Shown piece by piece: positions 26,111 through 39,113 of a stretch of 64,000 nt of DNA (the first letter of the stretch is position 1; the number at the start of each line of letters is the position of its first letter). The notes beneath the pieces were generated by a model, which was not told where the DNA came from, made no database searches, and worked only from the letters and a program-made list of their open reading frames with translations. A program made the position numbers and the translations under genes. The DNA comes from Brachyhypopomus gauderio (taxonomy: Eukaryota > Chordata > Actinopteri > Gymnotiformes > Hypopomidae). Location: assembly GCF_052324685.1 (NCBI RefSeq), contig NC_135228.1:14120420-14184419 (forward strand). Direction: 5' to 3'.

Positions 26111-26660
26111 AAACAATGATGCCAAGCACCAGCCTCCTTTTAAAGTGTCCAGTGGTGTCATTCTTACTTAATCATGACAGATTGATCTCCAGCCCTGTCC
26201 TCATCAACACCCACACCTGTGTTAATGTAGCAATCACTAAAACGATGTTAGCTGGTCCTTTTAAGGCAGGGCTGCAATGAAGTTGAAATGTGTTTTGGGG
26301 GATAAAGTTCATTTTCTAGGCAAATATTGACTTTGCAATTAATTGCTGTTAAGCTGATCACTCTTTATAACATTCTGGAGTATATGCAAATTGCCATTAT
26401 AAAAACTGAAGCAGTAGACTTTGTAAAAATTTATATTTGTATCATTCTCAAAACTTTTGGCCAGGACTGCAGGCTGAATTCAGTTCTTCAGATAAATAGC
26501 TCCAGTGGTTAGGACGCAGATGAGACTGTTAATTGCTCAGGGCTAAAAAATAAATCATAATCACAAATATACACTGTAAAATATTGAATTGAATATAGTT
26601 TACTGGGCAAACATGCGTATATCAGAACAGCATCTGTAAATGCTTTGTGTTAATAACCTG

Positions 26661-26676
26661 GGGGGGGGGGGGGGGG
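26661..26676. repeat. Poly-G tract (16 G)
   Basis: Homopolymer followed by GCTGGGTGGCGGCGAA and AAGTTGTTGAGCGG. The same GTTGTTGAGCGG/poly-G association recurs in reverse orientation at about 41080-41115, and related sequence occurs at 27865 and 38600. This suggests one repeat family. Confidence 0.7.
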
Positions 26677-26679
26677 CTG

Positions 26680-27960
26680 GGTGGCGGCGAATATAAGTAA
26701 GTTGTTGAGCGGAGAACAGGCCAATCAGAACCCCCTCTCTCTCCTTCCCACTCGCGATTAGAGAAAAAAGTCTGTCGCCTGTGTGCGCGTTTGTGTGGGT
26801 CACTCGTTCTGAATTCCGGGAGATTATATGTGACTCGCGGGTATCAGGGAGACACTACCGAAATGCGGGAGACTCGGGATGTCTGTCTACATTTTAAGTA
26901 ACACATCTAAATATCTTGTATGACAAGCGAGAAATGGCACATTAACACATTAAGTGTCAATTTCTTGGGATTGCAATGAGGCAATGACACAACGCTTTCT
27001 GGTAACGTGGTTTCACTACATTGACAGTGCATAAAATTTGCTACCATGCTTACCTTTTTTTTAAAGACACAAATGTGCTGAAAAATGCAATTTTAATGCA
27101 CTTCATCAGAATATTTTTTCAGTTATATCAAAATCAGACTTCACATTTATTTGTCTTATTAATTCTTTATATAATTATTTGGACAGGAGCTTGTATTGTG
27201 GAGAGGAGCTTGAATTGTGGACAGGAGCTTGTATTGTGGAGAGGAGCTTGAATTGTGGCGATTGTGCTTCATTATGAACAACTGGCATTCAACAGACACT
27301 TCTGCTTGTTTATTCAACGTATTTTAACTTTCCAGCAGATGTTTTTCAAGTGGTGTCGGTTTTATGGGAAAACCGAGTTTCCCACCAGAGGACACGACAT
27401 GAACACCCTCTGATGTCGGAAGCTGAAGTCGGACACGTGGAGATTTTCGATGCAGCACGAACTGGCCGAGTTGTGAGTAAACGCTATTTCCAAAATGGCT
27501 GAACAGTACATTAACAGTAAGATGCTAAATAATGATGTACAATTCGTACGCTAATTCCAGTAGTAACGTTATTTTTTTAACCTCTATTATCAACACATTT
27601 TTGCTGCATTTGTGTTCAAAAACTAAAATCAAAAGCTAATGTTTTGCTGACAGAATAGCATTATTTTAAATTTTGTTCACATATCTATAAACAGTTATGA
27701 ATAGTGGCAGCTACCATGGGCGTGGTAGTGGGGGCAAAAGTGGACCTGACTACCCAGGGCCCGAGTAGGGAGAGAGGCCAATCCATTTTGCTCATGTGCC
27801 TCTTTTACTGGCATTTATATGGGCCCACTGATATTGAGAGTGTACAGGGCCCAGAATTTGCCCGGGGGGGGGGGGGCGAACGTAAGTTGTCGAGCTTTGG
27901 CGAACGTAAAATGGACACAAATTAAGTGTTATATCGCCGGTGGTTGGCGCCAGAGCGAAC
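26680..27960. other. Intergenic, repeat fragments only
   Basis: Contains a 20-bp alternating repeat (GGACAGGAGCTTG / GGAGAGGAGCTTG) at 27180-27258 and a G13 tract near 27865. No supportable gene. Confidence 0.5.
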
Positions 27961-28297
27961 TAGTAACTCATTGAATCATATATGTGGATCAGAGATAAAT
28001 AAACTAGATTTTTTCTGCGTGAGATATCGGAAGTGTGGCGTGAGAGCGTGTGAAAACGGTCAAATGCGTGTGTCTCACGTGAGAGTAGACAAACCAAACT
28101 AAAACTACCGAACAACAGATATACATACAGGCATAAACATAGAATCCAGAGACACGACACTCACGCAGTAGACAAACCAAACTAAAACTACCGAACAAAC
28201 TCCGACAACAGAAACACAGAGTACAGGAAGAACCAACTTACGAGCCGTAATGAAGATAGGGACAAGAGGAAGACAAACAGAACAGATAAACCGGTAC

Positions 28298-29496
28298 TAA
28301 GGCTGGGCGATATGGAGCAAAAATAATATCTCGATATTTTTCTCGATAGCTTGTACTTGTCACGTCTGGCTCCGCCCCCTTTTAGTCTCGTCGTTTTTAT
28401 GGTTTCCTTGTTCTTGTTACGCCCCTCTGTTTCAGCTGTTCTGTGTTAGCTCGTCTTAGTTTTACAAGTGTGTGTGTGTGTGTGTGTATTGCCTATGTCC
28501 AGACTATACCTTGAGGGATCATTGTCGTTTCTTTATCTCCTAGTTGGTGTGTATATGTCCAGACTATACCTTCAGGGATCATTGTCGTTTCTTTATCTCC
28601 TAGTTGGTGTGTATATATAGCCTATGTCCAGACTATACCTTCAGGGATCATTGTCGTTTCTTTATCTCCTAGTTGGTGTGTATATGTCCAGACTACCTTC
28701 GGGGATCATTGTCGTTTCTTTATTTCCTAGTTGGGTGTGCACGGTATTCACGCCTTATCTGTGATTCGTGGTTTTGATTAGCTTCGTGTTTGTGTATGGT
28801 TAAAGTCTCTGTTCAATTTTCAGGTTCGTAGTGTTTTAGGTTTTCAGTTCATGTTTGGTCTCCGTGTTCTCTAACGTGATATCGTGCCTGGCAATACATG
28901 TATATTCTGTTAGACTTCATGTTCATGTATGGCCTTTACTTGCTTCCCATGTGTTTGTTCATGTCAGTGTATGTAACAATTAGTTGTACTCTTGTTTGGT
29001 CTAGTTTTGTGCCCTTGTCATTTCCGCTGCCTTTTAGTGTATTAAGCATTAGTTCTCTATTCATCATGCCATGTCATTCGCGGTGACGTCTGCAGATGTA
29101 AGATGTGAAATAAAATCTAATGAGATTGTACTACCTACTTCGCATTTGTGTCCGCCCCTTGATTGCGCAACAGCCAAATCGTGAAAAAAGTATTTGAATA
29201 TCTCACGAAAAAAAGTAAAATGAACTGAACTTTGAACTAGTTCATAATTAAAATTGTGAACTTTGAACGTGAACTGTTCATGAAATACTTCCACACTACT
29301 GATGTAGCTCCTCGTTTAGGAAGTAAATCATTCATAGTGTGAGCACTGCTGCTCTCTCCGCTGTTGGCCATGTTTATTTTGCGCGCTGCACGCACAACCT
29401 GCGTCCTTACGTCATAATGTCGCGATATAGCGAAATCCTATCGAATAAAGAAATGTACCGGTATTTTTGTGAACGATATTATATCGCCCACCCCTA
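28298..29496. mobile_element. Non-autonomous hAT-type element, 1.2 kb
   Basis: Left end TAAGGCTGGGCGATAT, right end ATATCGCCCACCCCTA. Perfect 8-bp duplications ACCGGTAC lie at 28290-28297 and 29497-29504. No transposase frame. It contains a 60-bp tandem array and a (TG)n run, with a GAACTAGTTC repeat fragment near 29230. Confidence 0.87.
28496..28740. repeat. 60-bp tandem repeat, 4 copies
   Basis: The unit starts TGTCCAGACTATACCTT and contains GGATCATTGTCGTTTCTTTA. One copy boundary carries a roughly 9-bp insertion. It lies inside the 28298-29496 element. Confidence 0.9.
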
Positions 29497-30416
29497 ACCG
29501 GTACACAAATAAACGGAGGGACGACTCGAATGGGAACGCAGAGGGACTGGAACAAGGCTCAAACGAGAAGTAGGACGTAATAACCCGCAACGAGGGATAA
29601 AACAAAGGGGATTAAATACTCTGAAAGGGGGAATCGAAACAAGATGCAGGTGATGCACTTGATGACAGGGGCGTGACCGACAGAGGGGGAAAACACAGAA
29701 CGAGAAACAATGCGGGGCTAGAGCAGATGACACGGGACTGGGGAGGGGGGCAGTGCTGGACATGACGTTTACATTTCATGATGAAAATAAATTTTAAAAC
29801 ATTGTTGCTAAGGCAGAAGGAGAGGCTTCTTATCAGACTTACCAACTGCATGCAGAGAACTGAACTGAAATCACAATTATTGAGAAGGATTTTAGCAGTG
29901 CTACATGGATTTATTGGTATCACGTTCATTACACAAGGAGGCTAGGAATAAAAATAAATAAATAACTAGCATATATGACCAAGACACTGAAAAAATTCTT
30001 TGCAGATGGGTCCATTCAAAATGCATGCCTCATGTCTGTTTTGACAACTAAGCAAACAACTTTATTTATTTTTCACAAATGAAAAAATTTACTAACATTG
30101 CCACACAAGCCTATCAACAGAGTCACACTGATCTACTGAAGGGGTTACTAACTGACTTATTGCGAGGCTCTCGCGCACGGGTGGAGCCACCGCGATTACG
30201 TCATTTTCGGCGTGCGGACCCTCGCGTTGCTCACGCCACTCGTGCTGCGTCAAGTATAAAGGCTTAAACCAGGCTTAACATGGATGGTGTTCTGTTTGTA
30301 TTTAAAAGCTCTCTCCAGTGGTGTGATTTAATTTGCCATTTTTGGACATTAAATTTTTTTGTAACATACCTACTTAAAGCAGGTAATCTTATGGCTTATG
30401 TTTTTGTGATCGTGAA

Positions 30417-31364
30417 TAGGGCTGCCATGATTAGTCGACTAGTCACGATTATGTCAACTATTAAAATAGTCGACGACTAATTTAATAGTCGATGCGTCGT
30501 GTTTTTTTTTTTTTCTCCATACTGCTGCGGTCGCGTCTGCCTTTCTGTCCCTAACGCACATGCGCAGTAGTGGAAACCGAGGTAGACAGTGGACGACATC
30601 CCAGGACATTACACAGACTGGTATCATGGCTACCCGGCTACGGAACTCAAAAGTGTGGGATCATTTTCCGTAACCGGGTTCCGAAACGCGTGCAATATCT
30701 GCAAGGCAGAACTTTCCTTCCACGGCAGCACAACCGCGATGTACGAGCACCTGAAGCATGTTGTGGCTTATTGTGACAATGATGAAGAGGGACCGTCATC
30801 TCTGTAATCTAAATCGCTAGTTAGCTGCTAACGTTACCGTAAACAGAGCGTTAACTTTATACTTACTTATCGTGGTAACTGTAAAAGTTAACATTAGTGA
30901 TAGCGATTTGTTTCATTAGCCTTAGCACGCATTCGTGTGTTTTCTGTAACGTCAGTGAGACCAAAACTTTATTTTTGTGAATAATTCCTTAGATTCAGGT
31001 ACCTACCTAATTTGATTTATATGTAGCTACGTTTGATGCCAGAGACAAATGAAAGAAAGAAAAACCTAAAAAAAAAATTATTTATTAATGTATTTATTTT
31101 TGCGTTGTTTAAGCCAGTGCCTTATACTTATTTTAATAATTGTTGCAACAAGTTGCATATTTCATTAAAGGTTTAATGAACTATGATCTTAATTGTTTTT
31201 ATTTTTACCTGAAATCTAATGATGATTATATAATAGCAGTTGCATTCTAGTGTGATAAGCTGTATGTTTTATATTCAATTAATGCACGATCCGATTAGTC
31301 GACTAATCATAAAAATTAATCGGTGATTAGTCGACTATAAAAATAATCGTTTGTGGCAGCCCTA
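30417..31364 (+). mobile_element. hAT element with BED-finger remnant
   Basis: Ends TAGGGCTGCC and GGCAGCCCTA, flanked by ATCGTGAA (30409-30416) and ATAGTGAA (31365-31372), one mismatch. Multiple GTCGAC/ATTAGTCGACTA motifs lie near both ends. Inside, SKVWDHF and, in another frame, NACNICKAELSFHGSTTAMY followed by EHLKHV form a broken BED zinc finger. The rest of the transposase is absent. Confidence 0.87.
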
Positions 31365-31856
31365 ATAGTGAATCTGATAAAAACGAGAGCTTCATACCTT
31401 TTAAAACTCACCAGGATTCACTAAATTTGACTTGATCTTTAAATAACTTTCTGGAAGAGGACCCCCAGATAACTCCCATTAAATACACATTTATGTACAT
31501 TTATTGCTCAGGTGTTCATTCTCTCTTCTCTCCTTACACAGGCTGTTTAGATAAATATACTTTATAAATGTGTTTGAGTAGAATTAGGCAAAAGAGGCCG
31601 TGTCCAAACTACACCACATTTTCAGTAATTGCTGGCATTGTCTTTTGCCAGGAAAAATTTTCAGTCAAATGAAAATTTTTTGCTTTAACCCATGGTCTAT
31701 AAAATCTGCATGATCTACTACAGTCTGCTTTGCAAGACAGAATGACAAATACAGAAAATTAAGTGTCTCACATTTAATTAACAAAAATAAAGTGCTTTGG
31801 TAAAATAAAATGGTTTTTGTTGTGTTACCAAAATTCTTGAGCTTCATTTTGCGAGC

Positions 31857-32518
31857 TGTCAGGGCTGGCTCGGATGCAGTTCCCCCAGCCGTTGCCAGGG
31901 GCACCAGAGTCAGTCCCAGACTAAACCGACGTAACCGTACACAGCCAGGTCCCTGCTTTCTCTGTGGTTGCTTATCGTTTAATGGTGTCTCGCCACCTCT
32001 CTCTGTTATGCTTTCTCTTTACTTATTCGAGTATCTATCTCCTGCGTCGCTTCCTGACCCATCTCAAGTTTTCATAATCCTGTATTTCTTCTTATCCGTT
32101 TTGCCTTTATTTTTGGGAAGGGTTTTATTTTGCTGCGGCGTTTTTTGCCAGTTACTTCTGCTGGCGTCCTTGGTTTCATTTTCGCGTAGCATTTATCTGC
32201 ACTGTTTTTTAGTTACTGTTGTTATTTAGTTTCTTCCTCCCGTCTCACTACGGTTGAGTGTCATTTTTCATGCGTTGTATTTTCCGCGTTGTTTTTTTGT
32301 TTCTATTTACTCCGTGCCCTCACGGTTTTGGTTTCTAATCTTTTGCGTGTTGTCTTCCATGTTGTTTTGTTTGTTGTTCTGGGTCGCTGTGCGCGTTTCC
32401 CTCTCGCTAATACATCTGACAAGTATCAAACATCTTGCTCTTGTGAGCCGGCACTTGGGTCCACCCTTCTCTATATTATTTCACGCGGTGTGTACGTTCC
32501 CGTGCTCACCGCGTAACA
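31857..32518 (+). mobile_element. Candidate solo LTR
   Basis: Begins TGTCAGGGCTGG and ends CGCGTAACA (TG...CA). It is flanked by CGAGC (31852-31856) and CAAGC (32519-32523), a 5-bp duplication with one mismatch. It is pyrimidine-rich with no coding content. Its family is not recognised. Confidence 0.5.
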
Positions 32519-32699
32519 CAAGCCTTGCACACGAGCTACATTGTGTCCAGTTCGGTCTTCCCCGGCATTTGGTAAAAACCAAAATGAACCCATATTTTTG
32601 CCTTAAATGAAGACGGGACAGGTTGAATATTTCTTTCTTCCATCTGTTTTGAACCTTGTCCGCGCATGAGTGTGTCCCAGAACCTGCTGCGTAATGTCT

Positions 32700-32840
32700 C
32701 GCGTAATTTTGTAATTACGTAACGCGAGACTTCACCACGACTTAGAATCGATTTTGAGACATTTAAAATCGATTCTGAATCGTAGTAAATGAGAATCAAT
32801 TTTTGATATATGAATCGATTTTTTTGGCACACCTCTAATG
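32700..32840. repeat. AATCGATT-rich repeat terminus
   Basis: Several inverted GAATCGATT motifs, ending TTGGCACACCTCTA. It resembles the ends of the element at 39445-40618; no partner end was found. Confidence 0.45.
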
Positions 32841-32870
32841 TTCAGTATAAAGATGGCATCAAGACAATAG

Positions 32871-33394
32871 CCGGGTTTCCATCCAAACCTTTCGAAAAAA
32901 TAATGCGCAATTTCCAAGTTTCGGCAGAAAAAAATGCGAATTAAGCCTTGTTTCCATTCATTACAGTTATGCGAATAAACTTTAGATCACGTGAGAGGAC
33001 GCCAAACAATAGTGGTTTTACGTCCATCCATTACGCATTTTTGCACGTTGAGGTTTTGAAACATTTTTTTCTTTTTCTTTTCTATACATGGAGAAGTTAA
33101 ATTCAATTTTTGCTCTCTCCAGAACTGTTTTCTATGCATTTTCCATTTTTACATCGCGATCGTGTACAGAACCACATGACTTGAGGCATGATACATCATC
33201 GTTTATGCGAAAAACCCTTTTCCATCCAGTTTTTCCGAATTTTGGCGATGCGATAGTGTAACTTTTCCACCTCATCCTAGCGTAAAAATCTTTTTGCGAT
33301 ATTTGGGGCTTTTTTCGAATTTTGGTCTTTTTCCATCCAGTTTTTTTCATGCGCATTTTCAAAATGCGCAAAAACTCGGTGGATGGAAAACCCT
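32871..33394. repeat. MITE-like inverted repeat
   Basis: Left end CCGGGTTTCCATCCAAA and right end TGGATGGAAAACCC are inverted copies. The inside repeats TTTTCCATCCAG and AATGCGCA motifs on both strands. No coding capacity. The target duplication is unclear. Confidence 0.65.
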
Positions 33395-33399
33395 CTAAT

Positions 33400-34780
33400 A
33401 TCTTATTAATAGTACCTTTGGCATAGTAGAGTTGAAAAATAACTGAAAGATAAAACACAACATTTCTGACTGCATGAACAACAGTTGTTTCACACAAACA
33501 CTCATCCTTATGCTCTCAGGTGAACTGGTGAAAAAGGTATGTTAAATGTTGAAAATTAAAAATGGAAGAAATCTAGTGGCTGCATCCAGTGCTTACAGAG
33601 AAAGGAAAAACATTTCAGATGCTGTTTTAGATCTTATACCAACTTCTGTGGACATCCCACCAGATGTGGTTCATTAGCATAGGAGCAACCAAAAAAATGC
33701 AGTCAAGTTTTGGTAGACCCCATACAGGGTCTTCAAAGAGGTATACTTGTTAATTAATTTGTTGCTCGTTTACCGGTAGACTGATTAGACTAATTATTAT
33801 GACATCAATAGATTAATGGGGCAGCTTTTATCTGTAGCAAACAAGATTTATACAATTCATAATTATATTTTAACCCGACCACCTCACCACCACTAACTAC
33901 AACCAACCCCACCACCTCATCCTTTTTTATTATTACTGCAACTGACGATGTAGTACTACACAACACGCAAATATCTGCCCATTGTTAGTGCGCAGGTCAA
34001 CAGTTACTTTAAGGCTAATGAGATGAATCATCATAGACTATACAAGACCACAAAACGAAACATAAAAAGGAAAATGTGCTTTGTAAATGTGCCTTAAATT
34101 GTAAGCATTATTACTCTGAGTATATTATAATAATCAACAATAATATAATAATAATCATCATCAGTATATTACGTGACCCATACAGAGACAATGCCAATAG
34201 GGAACCTGAATAATTCCTGACAGACATAACTAAACTGAACAAGAATACAGTTTTTTCCAACTTATTCGGTGATCAGATGTAAATATTAGTATGGTGTCAA
34301 AAATAAACAAATACATACAAATAAATGAACAGCATTGCTTGGAGCAATGTTTCAGTCTCAAGAAAGCTTGAGGACTAAACATTTGCACAGTATTGCATAC
34401 GGCAATAAGTAGTTCAGATTGTTATGGTGTGCACCTCAGGGCCCTGTGAGTAATAATTACCCCAAAACCATTGCATTGCAACGTAGATATATTAACAAAT
34501 GCTTTTGCTGTTTCCCTACAGAAGAGAGGCATTCTTTAAGATATAACAAATGGAAACATAATCAGTGTAATCTGAGTCAAACCTGATTATGGACAAATAA
34601 AAATTTACTGAAGAATGGACATGAAGTGCAGATAAGTACACAATTTTGTGATCCATGTTGAAAAGAAGAATAAGAGTGGTTTGAAGACTTGACATTTATA
34701 CAGCATGGATCTAACTAAAATCTTGTTTATGACCCTGAATAAGAAAGCACCTTTGCAGCAAGGCAAACCAAACAAAACTC
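33400..34780. other. Intergenic, nothing recognised
   Basis: AT-rich sequence with no open frame or repeat signature that I can support. Confidence 0.5.
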
Positions 34781-34784
34781 ACAC

Positions 34785-34970
34785 TGTAAAAAGATTACTG
34801 TGAAATGTACAGTAACTTGCTGGCAGCAACTAGCTAGTAAATTGCTGTAATCAATTTCACAGTATGCATACATTTAATCACAGTACTTTTTTTTGTCATT
34901 TTTATCACAGTAATAGGTTGCTGTATTTTCTGTAAGAGCTTTACAGCTTAAAATTACTGTATTCATTTTA
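34785..34970. repeat. CACTGTAAAAA-type MITE fragment
   Basis: Starts CACTGTAAAAAGATTACTG and contains many TACAGTAA/TTACTGTA motifs in both orientations. This is a common small fish inverted-repeat element. Confidence 0.55.
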
Positions 34971-34973
34971 ATT

Positions 34974-35748
34974 AGGGGTGGGATGCGATTAAAAAAAGTT
35001 AATTGAATTAATTCAAAGCGTAATTAATCGCATTTCAATATTTAACATGAGAAATATTAATTTAAGTTTGAATGATGAATGAATCAATGAACATAAGCAT
35101 AAACTTCAACATCTTGTTTATTTTTCCACCAGTCTACTACACAGACCAATAGATGAGTGCAGAAAATGGAGCAAACAGTTTTCACAACACTGGAAATTCT
35201 GACCAAAAATGTTGTTTAATTTTGGGAGTTTTGCTCAGGATATTGGAAGAATAAGAAGTAAATCAGAAGATGTTTTTAATACCATTTTAGATTTTTTTTA
35301 TTTCCCAGGCCTCTGCCACGGGCATCTCCATAGTGCCTAGAAGTGGTCTTCTGCATGCTCAAAGCAAATGACTGGATCTTCCTTTCATCATCTATAATAT
35401 GAGCTGTCACACAAAGATAATTGTTGTTGCTAACAGAGGTCCAGTGATCCCCAGTCAGAGCCACATTTGTGGAGCTCTTCACAATAACCTGTTTTATTTC
35501 CCTTTCCTCATCATACAGCTGCTGGATTTTCTTCAACATTGTCTTTCTGGACAGCAGTTTGTAACTTATCAGTTGACGCAATTTGCAGTAGCGTGACTCC
35601 GCACACCTCGTGCGAACCTCCGCGAACGGCGGAGGCGTTTAAACTTGCCGTCTTAAGGCTTCGACCACAGAAAACACTCTACAGTCCACAGCAATCCATC
35701 TCGCCAGTGAATTGGTCAATTTGTCTGACGTGGACTTTGACATTTTGT
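34974..35748 (-). pseudogene. hAT-Ac transposase fragment
   Basis: On the minus strand: NSLARWIAVDCRVFSVVEAL near 35700-35650, then LLSRKTMLKKIQQLYDEE and, at 35480-35400, NVALTGDHWTSVSNNNYLCV followed by TAHIID. These are the classic hAT middle-domain motifs, including the first catalytic aspartate in TGDHWTS. The outer end TAGGGGTGGGATGCGATTAA (34974) looks like a hAT terminus. GC-rich foreign sequence interrupts the frame near 35590-35650. Confidence 0.72.
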
Positions 35749-36164
35749 TTCTTAATTTGAACCCCGACGTGGTGAAAATGCATGTGTTATCATCTCAAGA
35801 GAGACAGCATTCCAAAAGTCTTCAATATTCACTTCACCTGTGTATCCCTCAGAAGGTTCCTGAATGTCACTAAATGGAAAATACAATTTCTATTACAAAG
35901 AGTGAATTAAGATGTGTAAATACACACATTAAAATATTAATTCCCCTCAAAGAACTTTTATTCCACTTAACTGCAGACCAAAATTTGATCAGTCCTTAAC
36001 AGAAATGAACTTGGAATATAACGGTCTTTATAAATGTCTTCTTTATATGTTACTTGATTCCTGATAAACTGCAGCCATTGAAAGCTGCAGAGAATGTAAT
36101 GGTATTACTGCTTGTTGCTGTATCTTTATTGATATAATGAAATTATATCTCATCATATCCACAC

Positions 36165-36335
36165 TTGGAATGCCGGGGGCAGAGCGTGGGGTCAGAGCGC
36201 AGCGACATTCATTCTATGGCACCCTCTTGAGCAGACAGGGTTAAGGGCCTTGCTCCAAGGGGCAAAAGTGACAGAACCCACAACCCTCAGTGATAACCCA
36301 GCACTGTTGCCACCGAGACACCACTGCCCATTTTC
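36165..36335. repeat. Dispersed fish repeat fragment
   Basis: Contains GGGTTAAGGGCCTTGCTCCA and CAGCACTGTTGCCACCGAG, the pattern of a repeat found widely in fish genomes. The family is not certain. Confidence 0.45.
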
Positions 36336-36954
36336 CAAACAATATCTGTCATGAATTCAATTTGGTCACAAGCAGCAACTTCATAGTCAGAAAGCGTAAC
36401 AATCCATCTGAACATCTGTTAGAACAACAACTGTTCAGCATTAGTGTAATATGCAACAGAGGAAGCAATTATAAACACTACACATTAAAAAACATCAACT
36501 GGTTACAGCACAGAATACCCAATGCACAACTTATTGCAAACAAAAGTGAGGAAATATTGTCAGAAGTAGTATTCCTTATTCCTTTCCAACTAAAGTAGAA
36601 TGATTTAAAATCTAACTTTAAAATACTGTTTACAGCACATACTGCCAATCCCAGTCCTGCAACATCACTACTGTGTATGATGCTGTGTATTTTGCTGTTG
36701 TACACCTGGAATATGAGTAAATGTGATTGAATGAGTGTTTGGGAAGCAAAGTAAACTAAAATTTGTAGGAAAGTGGTACTACAAAACCAGGGCTGAGAAA
36801 CACTTGTGTTGACTTTCAATTGTAATTTGAAATAAACAAGGCACCACCTTCAAACGATACAACATTATAACAAAGTATATCACATTATTAGGTATAAATG
36901 TGTATTTAAAAATCACTCTGAAACTGCATACCTTTAATTTACTTACCAGGTTAA

Positions 36955-38600
36955 AAACCCCTTTTTTGTGAAGGTCCATCAGCACTACTGGAGGGTGGTG
37001 CCCACATGTAACACAATAAAATGTGTAATCATGCTCAGTTAGGGCTTCAAAATGCAAATAGGCATGGAGTAGCCTGTTGTGGTTGGGAAGTTTAATTTCA
37101 GATGACTGCTCGATTGCCTCAAACACACGGGTTAAGGCATTGTGTGTCTGAAAAAGAAAGTCAATAAAATCCAAACTCGCATATTCAGTAACACAGACTA
37201 TAAATCTTGGAATATAAGTTTAAAGACCTTAAATAAATAAGTAAGACATTTAGGCACATTCATACCTGAAGTGAAGCCCTCAAATACATACAAAAATGCA
37301 GGCTTAAAATATATGGTCATCATAGTGCAGACCATTCATCCATTCCTGGTATCGGTACATCATTCCACATGAAGGACACATGTTGCAATATGTGGAGACG
37401 CCTGAAAATGAAAAGGATGAAGAAGCTATCTCACTATTTCAAACATGCAAAACCATTACACTAATTACAGATTTTAATAAGACAGATCACAGACCTTCAT
37501 TAACACGGGTGAGCGTTACAATTTTTGCATTACTGCTGATTAACATCGGCTCACTTAAAGGAACTCCTTCGGTGCATTCCATGTAATACTTTTCAAGAGG
37601 GAAAAGATCTTTGGGGAAGTCATTATCTTTAGGGTTACATACATACTTTGGCAAGGAAGAAGGAATCTTTTTTTTCTCATATGTACTTCACCATCCTGTC
37701 AATATCCGGGCTCTTCGGTGGGTATACATCACTCTGCTCTCTGACTTCTTCTGTCTCCTCTTCAGCCATTTCTCTCACTTGAATGGATCTGAAAATCTCT
37801 CTATTTGTTTGAAAAAGTGTCCACTTGGCAATATATTTATGTGGGCAAGACAGCCTGGCCTTCACACAAGGACAATGCCAAGCATTTGTTTTCGTGTCAT
37901 AAGTAACAAAAACTCCCCAGTCTGCTGTAGTATGAAGGTTTTTTTGTCAAAAACAGACACAAAGTGTTTTGTGGGATCCCCGATCTTCACTAGAGTTGCT
38001 AAAGGAGCTTCCTTCTCAGCTGCTTCATTTTTCAACTGCAAGCACAAATGTTTTTTGGATTCTCCAAACCATCTTCCCTCAACCATTTCTGTTAAAACAT
38101 CCTCATGAAGTTTCATTGGTTCTGGGTAGGAGGAACAGTAATCCACAGATCGTATATGAGCACACTGAAATGCTACTACTCCACTCCTTACTGCTATTCC
38201 AGTGGTAACAGTACAGTCATCAAGCTCACATTTGATTTCATGTTGAGACCCCCATGTCTTTTTCTTAATATGAACGAACAGGAGTAGGTGCACCTCTAAA
38301 AGCTTTTTGTACAGCATAAATCCCATTTTGAGTGTCAACACACTGGCTTTCCAAATGACTTCTGAAAGTGATGTCTGAACTTGCAGACATATGCCGTCTT
38401 TGGATGTGTCTTTGTAAATTTTTTCGATTCAAAGTGAGGTTGCAGTTTGGACAATGCACTTCACTCTGGTGTGTACGGACTCGAGTTGGTAGAGCTGGCT
38501 TACTACAGAAAGCCTGAGTTGCTGCAGGCATTTGCTGGTTTAGGACAGGTGCTGGTAGAGGTCTGCACTCCCGCGGTAATCCCACAGGACCCGTCAGGGG
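36955..38600 (-). pseudogene. SWIM zinc-finger protein of a repeated fish family
   Basis: Minus-strand order: a C2H2-like finger (CPNCNLTLNRKNLQRHIQRR H), then QNGIYAVQKAFRGAPTPV. A frameshift near 38268-38282 leads to KKTWGSQHEIKCELDDC. After a second shift near 37905-37920 comes a SWIM finger (WHCPC, then LSCPHKYIAKWTLF). Later exons 37402-37264 (STYCNMCPSCGMMYRYQEW) and 37150-36955 (AYLHFEALTEHDYTF, CGHHPPVVLMDLHKKG) follow, with several stops between. I remember this architecture from multicopy fish proteins of unknown function, perhaps carried by a large DNA transposon; I cannot name the family. Two frameshifts and stops make it a pseudogene. Confidence 0.7.
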
Positions 38601-38689
38601 GGTGTGGCGAGTGTAAATTGTTAGCGGAGGGGAGGTGTAAATGGTCACAAATTAAGTATTATATCACGATTGATCGCCAAGTATAAACG

Positions 38690-39000
38690 CCTCCGCCGCT
38701 CGCGCAGGTATTTTGGACATGCTGGTCCAGCGTGTGGTGTGCCAGTGATTATGCCTCGCCGTGCCAACGGTTGCCGACCCCTGGAGTTTCAGCGGTGGAA
38801 AATTCTATCAAAACAGGCGAATACACCACAATTAAGCCAACTACAGGAAAGTATGATATATGGAAGTCATATTCTATTGTAATTAATGGAGATGGAAATC
38901 GTCTACCATTTGCTTGTGATAGATGTCAGAAAGTGTTGGTGTGCGTCACCTGACGGCATGTGTTTGGACTGTGGTAAGAAATGGGATAGGGCGATCCATC
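38690..39000 (+). pseudogene. BED-finger (hAT) exon fragment
   Basis: Translation KYDIWKSYSIVINGDGNRLP then FACDRCQKVLVCV has the aromatic-W and C..C start of a BED zinc finger, but a stop follows before the histidines. The flank at 38600-38690 carries the AAATTAAGTATTATATCACG repeat also seen near 27920. Confidence 0.5.
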
Positions 39001-39113
39001 AATATATTGCTGTTTTAATAAATACAGGAGAAAATTTCAAGTACTAAATTTAATTAATTCAATTCATATTAGGATTGCGGGCGGGGGCGACAGAAATATG
39101 TATGTGGCGGGCA

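Larger units (their letters stand above)
23640..26472 (-). mobile_element. Tc1-type element split by a hAT insertion
   Basis: Minus-strand Tc1 transposase runs from about 26100 to 23700 and is interrupted at 24646/26020. The right end, CTCAAAACTTTTGGCCA at about 26447-26463, is a known fish Tc1 terminus. The left end near 23655 (TAACAAAAGTTTTTATTGAC) is a degraded counterpart. Removing the hAT rejoins the sequence at the GCTG(C/T)GAT duplication. Confidence 0.82.
27945..29761 (-). mobile_element. Candidate minus-strand LTR split by a hAT
   Basis: Read on the minus strand, the 29505-29761 segment begins TGTCCAGCACTGCC and has LTR-like composition. It resumes beyond the hAT at 28289 and runs to about 27960. 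It is followed by TGGCGCCAACCACC, which resembles a tRNA primer-binding site. The boundaries are uncertain. Confidence 0.4.

Noticed and set aside
31810-32610. Hydrophobic 118-139 codon frames suggesting membrane proteins
   Set aside because: They arise from pyrimidine-rich LTR-like sequence (31857-32518); the apparent membrane helices are a composition artefact.
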